A stretch of DNA of 10,468 nucleotides from Anaerolineae bacterium (GTDB taxonomy: Bacteria; Chloroflexota; Anaerolineae; Aggregatilineales; Phototrophicaceae): the NCBI GenBank assembly GCA_015492875.1, contig WGEI01000552.1:1-10468 (forward strand). Direction: 5' to 3'. The stretch's first letter is position 1, and each line of letters opens with the position of its first letter. A model generated the notes under the pieces. That model was not told the DNA's origin and searched no databases. It saw only the letters and a list, made by a program, of their open reading frames with translations. A program made the translations under genes and the position numbers. Positions 1 through 6,764 of this stretch are shown piece by piece.

Positions 1-187
1 CATACAGTTTGACCTGTGGAAAAGCGCTGGCAACAGCCTGCGGTGTGTCATCTGAAGAAGCACTATCTACAACATAAACTGCGTGAGATAGCCCACTTTG
101 TGCCAAATCATCGTATAAAGTTTTTAAGGCATTGAGCACCAATTCCCGCACATTCCAAGTAACGATGACAACAGCAAGGTCAAGCAT
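1..187 (-). CDS. Family 2 glycosyltransferase, N-terminal part (runs off the window)
   Basis: The reverse strand from 187 to 1 gives 62 codons with no stop, starting at an ATG. The start LAVVIVTWNVRELVLNAL followed by VYVVDSASSDDT near residues 38-49 is the usual opening of a GT-A fold family 2 glycosyltransferase: first beta strand, then the VVDxxSSDxT nucleotide-sugar loop with Asp41. Such enzymes transfer a sugar from a nucleotide donor to a lipid, polysaccharide or protein acceptor at the cytoplasmic face of the membrane. The DxD motif and acceptor region lie outside the window, so the substrate cannot be named. The start lies 6 bases after the stop of the upstream lipoprotein gene, so the two are very probably co-transcribed. 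The only purine-rich ribosome site, GGGGAA, is about 12 bases from the ATG, so translation may depend on coupling. The family call is firm; the exact role is unknown. Confidence 0.85.
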   Translation of the reverse strand, partial: MLDLAVVIVTWNVRELVLNALKTLYDDLAQSGLSHAVYVVDSASSDDTPQAVASAFPQVKLY

Positions 188-193
188 CGGCAA

Positions 194-1183
194 CTAGTTC
201 CCCAACTGCGCCAAATTGACGCCCGTTTCGGCCATAAAATCACGCAACTCGGCAAAGGCCTCTACATTCACGGTATCAAGGTCATCCTGTCCTAAGAAGG
301 GATAAAGTATCGCTGCTTTGTCTTCATCAGCGGCAATCGCTTCCAAGCCATTGATCAATGCAATTCGTGTGCCTAAGGGCACTTCAATGGGCATGGTCAA
401 AATACCGTAAGGGAATGGGGCAGAAGTTGCCGCAACCCGAACCCCATCGCGAATAGCTTCATCATCAGCAATAAGCTGGTCTAAGGTGGCAGAAGCAATG
501 CCAGTACCGGCGCAATCCCCTTCAATCACCGCTGTGATGAGGCTTTCCGTATCTTCATAATCGACGACACTGGCGAAATTATCAGGGTTGATGTCATTCG
601 CTTCAAAAATCAAGAGTGGTAATAACCAACTATAGAAATCGGTGACGCCGAGACGGCAAAACGTGCGGGTGGGCAAAACGCTCAAGCGGTTTGAGCCAAA
701 AGTGGCAGAGACAATCACCTGCCCACTATCGCCAATGCTTGGTTCGCCTTCTATATCACGCACAATGGCCAATACCGGGTCGCCGCAACCTTGCGCTTCT
801 GCAGCGAGATAGGCAATACCATCAAGCCAGGCAGCAGTCACATCTTGACCAACGGATGAGCACAAAGCCGCCAACGCTTCGGCATAGCGCTCTACGAGCA
901 AAATTTCGACAGCCACACCCGCTTCATCAAGGATAAGCTGTTGCAAAGCCTCAACCTGTTCTACTGCAGCCTCAGCATCAAAAGCCAGCAGCGCTATTTT
1001 GAGCGGATTTTCGGCAACACCCGGAGGAATTGCGGTTGGCACTAGTGGCAATGGTGTTGAAATTGGCGCGGGGGTATTTGTGGGAATAGGTGTCGGCCCA
1101 CGATCTCGCGCAGGGCGGCAAGCAGCCAAGATAACAGTTAAGGATAGAAGCAATACAATATGATAACGTTTGATTGTGCCCAT
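194..1183 (-). CDS. PhnD-like substrate-binding lipoprotein with Pro-Thr linker
   Basis: From the ATG at 1183 the product is 329 residues. It has a basic start, a hydrophobic stretch and a lipobox LAAC with Cys22, so it should be lipid-anchored outside the membrane. Residues about 29-54 form a Pro/Thr-rich linker. The rest resembles the PhnD-type (phosphate/phosphonate) periplasmic binding fold: a first strand NPLKIALLAF, a WLDGIAYL segment, then VTDFYSWLLPLL and a GDCAGTG segment. Four later cysteines (about 108, 133, 176, 224) could form two disulfides. The usual Ser-Thr-Ser ligand motif reads Asp-Phe-Tyr here, so phosphonate binding is doubtful. No permease or ATPase gene is next to it; it lies between an Ig-domain protein and a glycosyltransferase. 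The frame is open to an ATG at 1231, but the third of three tandem ATGs (1183) has the best-placed ribosome site and gives a compact signal peptide. The fold is likely; the ligand is not known. Confidence 0.8.
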   Translation of the reverse strand: MGTIKRYHIVLLLSLTVILAACRPARDRGPTPIPTNTPAPISTPLPLVPTAIPPGVAENPLKIALLAFDAEAAVEQVEALQQLILDEAGVAVEILLVERYAEALAALCSSVGQDVTAAWLDGIAYLAAEAQGCGDPVLAIVRDIEGEPSIGDSGQVIVSATFGSNRLSVLPTRTFCRLGVTDFYSWLLPLLIFEANDINPDNFASVVDYEDTESLITAVIEGDCAGTGIASATLDQLIADDEAIRDGVRVAATSAPFPYGILTMPIEVPLGTRIALINGLEAIAADEDKAAILYPFLGQDDLDTVNVEAFAELRDFMAETGVNLAQLGN

Positions 1184-1189
1184 CATCAT

Positions 1190-1196
1190 CCCTTTC
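1190..1196 (-). promoter_or_regulatory. Ribosome binding site that decides the lipoprotein start
   Basis: On the reverse strand GAAAGGG is followed at once by ATGATGATG. Only the third ATG (1183-1181) lies at a normal distance, 6 bases from GGG; the first touches the site and the second is 3 bases away. This favours 1183 over the longer reading from 1231, which would add a poorly hydrophobic 16-residue extension before the signal peptide. Confidence 0.5.
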
Positions 1197-1252
1197 ACGG
1201 CAGATGAGTTCTGCACAAGTTTACCACGCACAGCCCTAAATGCGCTGCAAAA

Positions 1253-2641
1253 TCATTCCCCATCAGGGGCAACAATTTCTACAGAGCGCAGGCCAACTAC
1301 AGAATTGACCACTGCAACATCCTCATGAATGAGGCCAGCCCAACAGTTTTGCGGGTTGCGCGCTTTAATTTCTGTGAGGCGGATAGCCCCCCAGACGACG
1401 GCTCGCTCTCCCGGTGGCAAGTATTTGTAGATGTTGCCTGTTGAGGGGTCTTCTACTTCAATGAGTTGATCATCAGAAGCCACCGCCCAACGGTATGGAT
1501 AGGATGTTGAAGAGGTATCACACTCAATCCCAACGCGCCATGCGCCAGATTCGTCATAGAAGCCTGTGGCCGCGGCAACTTGGTTTTGGTTATAGACAGT
1601 ACCAGGGGCAGGCCCTGTAGTACGAATGGGCACATCGCCATAATTCTCTACCGTTAGCTTAAACACTAGCATATCCCCAAGCGGGACAGTGATGTCGGTA
1701 GAGATGAGTGTGGAAGGGTCAGAAGGCTCTGGAATTAACTCTCCCGGATGGTCTTCAGTGGTATAATAACGCTCATCATATGGCCAAACCTCGAAAACGA
1801 CATCAACGCCAACAGCCTGCCGCAAGATTTCAGCACGAGGTTTGCCGCCTTGTGCAATAGTCACTTGGGAAGTGCGGCGAATGCGTTGGCCAACTGCATC
1901 TTGCGCAATCGCTACAACAGTATAAGTGCCGTCTGGCGGCGGGTCTGCGCCTAAATCTACCCCACCTTCATAATCAAAAATGTGCCGCCCTGCTTCATTG
2001 GGCTGCCGCCCTTCTTTACGGGCAGAGATGGGATAACGAACGCCTGCATCATCCAGTAAATACACCTGCAAATCAGCATCTTTTTCTAGGTACACGTGCA
2101 CCTGCACACGGTCACTGATACTATCTTGGTTAGGCGTGAAAACAGGTGGTGAAATATCAAACACAGAGATAAGCGGCAACGGTGAATCGGCATCACGCAC
2201 GGCGATAGTACCGCTACGCTCTTCAATCTCGCCGCTGTTTATGTCTTTAGCGATTAAGCGCCATGTGTAGACGCCATCGGGAATAAGCCGCCGCTCTACT
2301 TCGCCGGGGATGTCTTCTCCGGGCAGGGTATATCCATCGACCACCCCACTGAATTCTACGCGATAATCATCCGCGAAACGCGGCTCATCTTCTCGAAAGA
2401 CAAAAACCGTACCATCTTCCGCCTCAAATAAGAGCGAAACTTCAGCCGTACGGGTAATGGTATATTCAAAGGTGGCTATATCTTTATCGCCATCGGCATT
2501 CGGTGTGATTTCATCTAGTGAAAAACCTGCCTCGACAATTAGCGGCAAATTCGGCTGAAGCATAGCTTTCCCAACCAATAAAACACCTGCTGTGACAACT
2601 AATGCAACAACTATCGTGAGCCAAACAGGAAAACGCATCAT
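1253..2641 (-). CDS. Membrane-anchored protein with two FlgD-like Ig domains, function unknown
   Basis: The 462-residue product begins with one hydrophobic segment (about residues 5-27) with no lipobox or clear cleavage site, so it is probably a signal anchor with the body outside. Two repeats follow: residues about 40-150 start with ITPNADGDKD and end near a PDGVYTW strand, and residues about 160-263 start with FTPNQDSISD and contain PDGTYTV. The TPNxDxxxD plus PDGxYT pattern is that of FlgD-type Ig-like domains, found in many secreted bacterial proteins; the acidic loop could bind calcium. The remaining third (about 280-455) is a separate beta-rich module with VPLGDMLVFKLTVEN and LPPGERAVVW strands and two cysteines (374, 433), which I do not recognise by name. 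The start is preceded by GGAG 5 bases upstream. It is the first gene of a minus-strand operon with the binding lipoprotein and glycosyltransferase. An envelope role is inferred; no enzyme motif is visible. Confidence 0.75.
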   Translation of the reverse strand: MMRFPVWLTIVVALVVTAGVLLVGKAMLQPNLPLIVEAGFSLDEITPNADGDKDIATFEYTITRTAEVSLLFEAEDGTVFVFREDEPRFADDYRVEFSGVVDGYTLPGEDIPGEVERRLIPDGVYTWRLIAKDINSGEIEERSGTIAVRDADSPLPLISVFDISPPVFTPNQDSISDRVQVHVYLEKDADLQVYLLDDAGVRYPISARKEGRQPNEAGRHIFDYEGGVDLGADPPPDGTYTVVAIAQDAVGQRIRRTSQVTIAQGGKPRAEILRQAVGVDVVFEVWPYDERYYTTEDHPGELIPEPSDPSTLISTDITVPLGDMLVFKLTVENYGDVPIRTTGPAPGTVYNQNQVAAATGFYDESGAWRVGIECDTSSTSYPYRWAVASDDQLIEVEDPSTGNIYKYLPPGERAVVWGAIRLTEIKARNPQNCWAGLIHEDVAVVNSVVGLRSVEIVAPDGE

Positions 2642-2674
2642 AATTTCTCCGACGAAACGGTATAGAGCGACACA

Positions 2675-2703
2675 AGTCTAGCTGGGGGGATGGCCAGCGG
2701 CAA
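2675..2703 (-). promoter_or_regulatory. Candidate sigma-70 promoter for the minus-strand operon
   Basis: On the reverse strand TTGCCG (2703-2698) and TAGACT (2680-2675) are separated by 17 bases, each matching the consensus at 4 of 6 positions. Transcription would start near 2668, about 27 bases before the ATG at 2641. The position is good but the boxes are average; this rests on pattern only. Confidence 0.35.
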
Positions 2704-2730
2704 GGTGGAATTGGAATTAATGAAAGGTGG
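2702..2730. repeat. Direct repeat AAGGTGG in the divergent promoter region
   Basis: AAGGTGG occurs at 2702-2708 and again at 2724-2730, 22 bases start to start, which is about two turns of the helix. A tandem GGAATT pair lies between them at 2707-2718. The first copy touches the -35 box of the minus-strand promoter and the second lies just upstream of a candidate lon -35 box. This would suit a shared operator, but two 7-base copies can also arise by chance. Confidence 0.35.
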
Positions 2731-2737
2731 CCTACGC

Positions 2738-2767
2738 TTTACATACGGTCACTCGCTAAGGTAAACT
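2738..2767 (+). promoter_or_regulatory. Candidate sigma-70 promoter for the lon unit (distal)
   Basis: TTTACA (2738-2743, 5 of 6 consensus positions) and TAAACT (2762-2767, 4 of 6) are 18 bases apart, giving a start near 2774 and a leader of about 50 bases before the lon GTG. No heat-shock operator such as CIRCE or HAIR was recognised around it. Confidence 0.35.
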
Positions 2768-2793
2768 GAACCCACTCTGCATAGCCCCCATGC

Positions 2794-2802
2794 TGATACA
2801 AT
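2794..2802 (+). promoter_or_regulatory. Candidate extended -10 promoter for the lon unit (proximal)
   Basis: TGATACAAT has the TGn extension and a -10 box matching 5 of 6 positions. No convincing -35 box lies 16-18 bases upstream, which is acceptable for an extended -10 promoter. It would start transcription near 2809, leaving a very short leader that still includes the GGGG ribosome site at 2812-2815. It is an alternative or addition to the distal promoter. Confidence 0.35.
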
Positions 2803-2823
2803 TGGATTAACGGGGAACAAAAC

Positions 2824-5298
2824 GTGGCACAAACTTCTGGCATTGGTGATTTCACCAGCATTAAAAATGCACAACCTGATGAAAATGGAATTATTGAGCT
2901 GGTTGCCTTGCCACTACACAAGCAAGTCGTTTTTCCCGGCGTTATCAGCGCTTTGACGATTGCTTCTGCCATTGGCCAAGAAGCAGCCACTTATGCACAA
3001 CAAACACGGGTTACACTGCTGGGCATCACACCCAAAGAAATGATAACAGGTCGTCTTGAACTTAAACACCTTGCTCCGATTGGAACGGAACTAGCAATAG
3101 GGCCATGTACCACGAGTGCTGATGGTCAAACGCTTTTTAGCCTGGTTGAGGGGCGGCGCAGGTTAAAGCCTGTAGAGATTATTCAGCAAGCGCCATTTTG
3201 GGTTATTAAAGCCAGCATTGCCAGTGAAACCATAGTCGACGCGGATAAAGCATCGGCATTACAACAAGCTGTCCTCGATTTATTCAGCCATCATGCAGAT
3301 TTAAGCGATGAACTCAATCCCGAAATTATTGAGCATATTAAAGCAATTCAAAATCCCGCTCGGTTAACAGATACAATAGCCGCTATGCTTCCCCTGTCAT
3401 TTGAAGAGCAGCAAGCTCTGCTAGAAGCAAAAACGGTCGATGAGCGCCTAGAGCAACTAGCGATGGCACTGGGGAAACTCGTCAACGAGCTGGAAATTCG
3501 CAAAGAGTTCAACAATCGCTTGCAGCAAGAAATGGTGCGCTCTCAACGCGAAGTTTACCTACGAGAGCAGATGCGGCTAATTCAATCGGAGTTGGGCGAG
3601 GGAGATATTTTTCAGCAAGAGATTAATGAATTATATGAGCGTATCACCAATACAGAGCTGCCGGAAAATGTGAGGAAGCAAGCCACGAAAGAAGTGGCGC
3701 GCCTTGCGATGATGCCGCCAATGGCCCCAGAAGTAAGTATCATTCGCACCTATCTCGATTGGTTATTAGACCTGCCTTGGCACACTTTTACCGAAGATAA
3801 TCTTGATATTCAACATGTTCAAAGCGTCTTAGATACTGACCATTACGGTTTACCCAAAGTAAAAGAGCGCATTCTAGAGCATATTGCAGTCCGCAAGTTA
3901 GCGGGAGAGCGCATGAAAAGCCCTATCTTATGCTTTGTTGGCCCGCCGGGTGTGGGGAAAACGTCTATGGGGCGTAGTATAGCGCGGGCGCTCGGTAGAA
4001 AGTTCGTGCGCATCAGTCTCGGTGGTATCCGCGATGAATCTGAGATACGGGGGCACAGGCGTACTTATGTGGGTGCATTGCCCGGCAGAATTATTCAGGC
4101 GATTAGGCAAGCTGGAACGACCAATCCTGTTTTTATGCTCGATGAAATTGACAAGCTGGGAATGGATTTTCGTGGAGACCCATCAGCAGCTTTGTTAGAG
4201 GTTTTAGACCCCGAACAGAATAATGCTTTTTCTGACCACTATCTAGAAATTCCATTTGACCTCTCTAAAGTCATGTTCATCGCCACCGCCAATGATTTAG
4301 ATACGCTCTCGGCAGCGCTGGAAGATAGGCTCGAAGTCATTGAGTTCAGTGGTTACACAGAAGAAGAAAAAATCGAGATTGCACGGCGGCATCTCATCCC
4401 CAAGCAAATAGCAGCGCATGGGTTAGATAAGCGCGGCGTTACATTCATCGAGGCGGTGCTAAAGAAGATGATACAGGAATATACCTATGAAGGTGGCGTG
4501 CGCAACTTAGAGCGTGAAATTGCCAATGTATGCCGCAAAATTGCGCGTCAGGTTGCGGAAGGCATTAAATATACCAAAAGAATCACGCCGAAAAAGGTAG
4601 AAACGTTTTTAGGTCCGCCCTATTTTTTGCCCAATCGGGTGAACCGCGAGAACAGCATTGGCATTGCAACCGGATTAGTTTGGACGACTGGCGGCGGAGA
4701 TATTCAAACGATTGAAATATCCCTTGTGCCCGGCAAAGGCAACTTAACCTTAACCGGCCAACTAGGCGATGTTCTGCAAGAATCTGCCCAAGCAGCATAT
4801 AGCTATATGCGTACCCGTGCCAACGACTTTGATGTGCCACATGATGACTTTGAAAACTACGATATTCACATTCACATGCCAGAGGGCGCTGTCCCTAAAG
4901 ATGGGCCATCAGCAGGTATTACCTTAGCGGCGGCGATTATCTCAGCCTTCACCGAGCGCCCTATCCGTAGTGATTGGGCAATGACGGGTGAAATCACATT
5001 AAGGGGGCTTGTTTTGCCCGTTGGTGGTATAAAAGAGAAAGTTCTGGCAGCACGGCGTAATCACATCAAAAATGTGATTTTGCCAGCAGATAATAGAAAA
5101 GAACAGGTTGACATACCTAAAGAAGCACTAGATGACATGAACATTCTCTTCGTTGATAATATGCAACAAGTCATTGACACCGTATTAGAAGACGCTCCAG
5201 AGGAGCGCCAACGTGACCGCGAAGCACGTGAGCGCCAAATGAACGAGGCTGCCGAAGATGGTACAGCTGGGGTAGAAGAAGGGGCGGCAGATTCATGA
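2824..5298 (+). CDS. lon: ATP-dependent protease Lon (LonA type)
   Basis: Lon is a cytoplasmic hexameric protease that unfolds and degrades damaged and regulatory proteins with ATP. The 824-residue product has all the parts of a bacterial LonA: an N-terminal substrate-binding domain from about residue 24 (LPLHKQVVFPG), a charged helical middle region, an AAA+ module with Walker A GPPGVGKT (373-380) and Walker B FMLDEIDK (Asp440-Glu441), and a C-terminal peptidase. The catalytic Ser696 sits in PKDGPSAGIT and Lys739 in GGIKEK, 43 residues apart as for Ser679 and Lys722 of E. coli Lon. It is slightly longer than the 784-residue E. coli enzyme; the extra length includes a charged, acidic tail of about 30 residues. 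The start is GTG, 8 bases after GGGG. Its stop overlaps the next gene by 4 bases. The complete N domain separates it from BREX-type BrxL and LonB proteins. It appears intact and active. Confidence 0.98.
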   Translation: MAQTSGIGDFTSIKNAQPDENGIIELVALPLHKQVVFPGVISALTIASAIGQEAATYAQQTRVTLLGITPKEMITGRLELKHLAPIGTELAIGPCTTSADGQTLFSLVEGRRRLKPVEIIQQAPFWVIKASIASETIVDADKASALQQAVLDLFSHHADLSDELNPEIIEHIKAIQNPARLTDTIAAMLPLSFEEQQALLEAKTVDERLEQLAMALGKLVNELEIRKEFNNRLQQEMVRSQREVYLREQMRLIQSELGEGDIFQQEINELYERITNTELPENVRKQATKEVARLAMMPPMAPEVSIIRTYLDWLLDLPWHTFTEDNLDIQHVQSVLDTDHYGLPKVKERILEHIAVRKLAGERMKSPILCFVGPPGVGKTSMGRSIARALGRKFVRISLGGIRDESEIRGHRRTYVGALPGRIIQAIRQAGTTNPVFMLDEIDKLGMDFRGDPSAALLEVLDPEQNNAFSDHYLEIPFDLSKVMFIATANDLDTLSAALEDRLEVIEFSGYTEEEKIEIARRHLIPKQIAAHGLDKRGVTFIEAVLKKMIQEYTYEGGVRNLEREIANVCRKIARQVAEGIKYTKRITPKKVETFLGPPYFLPNRVNRENSIGIATGLVWTTGGGDIQTIEISLVPGKGNLTLTGQLGDVLQESAQAAYSYMRTRANDFDVPHDDFENYDIHIHMPEGAVPKDGPSAGITLAAAIISAFTERPIRSDWAMTGEITLRGLVLPVGGIKEKVLAARRNHIKNVILPADNRKEQVDIPKEALDDMNILFVDNMQQVIDTVLEDAPEERQRDREARERQMNEAAEDGTAGVEEGAADS
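5043..5086. repeat. Nested inverted repeat inside lon
   Basis: AATCACAT (5059-5066) and ATGTGATT (5072-5079) form a perfect 8-base inverted repeat with a 5-base loop. Outside it CTGGCA (5044-5049) and TGCCAG (5081-5086) form a second 6-base pair, with 9 unpaired bases on the left and 1 on the right. It lies just after the codon for the catalytic lysine. A transcript could fold here; coding constraint may explain it. Confidence 0.45.
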
Positions 5299-6764
5299 GT
5301 ATGACAGCAGAAGAGGTTATAAAGCTGATTCAACAGGGGCAAAATGAGTACGTCGCATGGTTAGCACCATCTGCACCTTTGCAAACTATTGCCGAAACGC
5401 TCTTGGCATTCGCTAACAGTCATGGTGGCACACTATTGCTTGGCCTCGATACTAAAGGCGAAGTCGTGGGTGTAGATGATACAGTTGAATATATCGATAA
5501 AGTGTTGCAAGCCTCTTTGATGCTCTCTCCGCAGCTGATTATTCCATTGCCGCAACTCTGTAAGCTACATGGCAAAACGATTGTCGTCACACAAATCCCT
5601 CGCGGGATGCCGCATGTCTATAGCTTAGAGGGGAGGTACTTATACCGAATAGCTCAAGAAAATGCGCCGCTCAGCCCCAGAAAATTGCGCCATTTAATGA
5701 TTGAGCGCGGCGAACTCAGCTTTGAGATGCAAACCGCCCCTCATGCAGAGCTTGATGATATTGATTGGAGCAAAGCGGCAGAGTATGCGAAGCGGTTGGG
5801 GGCATTAGGCGATGGAGACATACAAACTATCCTTTTCAAACGCGGTTGTTTGGCGAAAGAAGGCAACGCATTATTCCCGACCAATGCCGGTATACTGCTT
5901 TTTGGTAAAGACCCACAACGCTTTGTGCAAGGCTCAGAAATTACCGCTGTGCGGTTTGCGGGTGAAACCATGAGCGACACCTTCAGCCGTCAAGACATCA
6001 CCGGCACATTGCCAGAGCAAATCCGTAAAGCCGAGACTTTTCTAATCGATTATCTTCGTAAAGATGTCATGCTCAAAGACCGCATGGTGCGAGAGGAAAA
6101 TTATGAATATCCACTGGAAGCGGTGCGGGAATTGGTCGTTAATGCTGTCGCCCATCGCGCCTATCATATCAGTGGTGATGGAATACGGTTATATATTTTC
6201 AGCAATCGCTTAGAAATCAATAGTCCTGGGGGACTACCCGGCCCCGTCACGGTCAATAACATCAAGGATGAACGCTTTTCGCGCAATCCTGCGATTGTGC
6301 AGGTACTATCGGATATGGGGTTTATCGAGCGGCTTGGGTATGGCGTAGACCGAGTTATAGAATTAATGCGTGAACATGGTCTACAAGCGCCATCATTTGA
6401 AGACCGCGCTAGTGGCTTCAAAGTGGTGCTTTATAACACTACAACCCAACAAGAGAGCACACAGTTACAGACACAACCAGCGATAAAACAAGAAGAGGCC
6501 ACATTAGCATTTAATGGGGTATATAACGGGCAAGAAATTAACCCACGGCAAGAAACGGCGTTGATCCACCTACACCAAGTGGCCAACCAGCGTATTACTA
6601 ACCGTGAATTCCAGCAACTATGCCCAGATGTGCATGCAGAAACGATTCGGCGTGACTTAGTTGACCTTGTCAACAAAGGCATTTTGAAAAAACTAGGGCA
6701 AAAGCGTGGCTCTTATTACGTTTTGGCACAACCCACTACGGAAATCGAGGAAAATGCAGAATAG
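5295..6764 (+). CDS. AlbA_2 (Schlafen-like) and GHKL ATPase protein with C-terminal winged helix
   Basis: The 489-residue product matches the RecG-related AlbA_2 proteins. Residues about 8-120 are the AlbA_2 domain, seen from ETLLAFANSHGGTLLLGLD and the following KGEVVGVDD. Residues about 190-385 form a GHKL-type ATPase-like region with an N-box REL..NAVAHRAY (Glu279, Asn283, His287), a SPGGLPGP loop (310-317) and ERLGYGVDRV. A variable linker leads to a winged helix at about 415-480 (ITNREFQQLCPDVHAETIRR), as in DNA-binding regulators. Family members are annotated as transcriptional regulators or putative helicases, and some sit in defence loci; the biochemical role is poorly known. The usual ExxxxE(F/W)K pattern at the domain start reads QNEYVAWL (Gln16, Ala21, Leu23), so nuclease-type activity is unlikely. 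The ATG overlaps the lon stop as ATGA, implying translational coupling; an ATG at 5301 is an alternative start. Domain calls are firm, function is not. Confidence 0.85.
   Translation: MSMTAEEVIKLIQQGQNEYVAWLAPSAPLQTIAETLLAFANSHGGTLLLGLDTKGEVVGVDDTVEYIDKVLQASLMLSPQLIIPLPQLCKLHGKTIVVTQIPRGMPHVYSLEGRYLYRIAQENAPLSPRKLRHLMIERGELSFEMQTAPHAELDDIDWSKAAEYAKRLGALGDGDIQTILFKRGCLAKEGNALFPTNAGILLFGKDPQRFVQGSEITAVRFAGETMSDTFSRQDITGTLPEQIRKAETFLIDYLRKDVMLKDRMVREENYEYPLEAVRELVVNAVAHRAYHISGDGIRLYIFSNRLEINSPGGLPGPVTVNNIKDERFSRNPAIVQVLSDMGFIERLGYGVDRVIELMREHGLQAPSFEDRASGFKVVLYNTTTQQESTQLQTQPAIKQEEATLAFNGVYNGQEINPRQETALIHLHQVANQRITNREFQQLCPDVHAETIRRDLVDLVNKGILKKLGQKRGSYYVLAQPTTEIEENAE

Noticed and set aside
2720..2764. 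A 14-codon open frame (MKGGLRFTYGHSLR) upstream of lon, preceded by AAGGTGG, as a possible leader peptide.
   Set aside because: It is very short, its ribosome site is 11 bases away, it overlaps a candidate promoter, and no attenuator hairpins are seen.
5059..5083. AT-rich stem followed by a short T run in lon, resembling a terminator.
   Set aside because: The T run is only four bases, the stem is AT-rich, and it lies inside an intact coding region upstream of a coupled gene.
2824..6764. Reading the Lon and AlbA_2 pair as a BREX or similar phage-defence module.
   Set aside because: The Lon is full-length LonA with its N domain, no methylase, PglZ or other defence gene is present, and the neighbours are envelope and lipid-metabolism genes.
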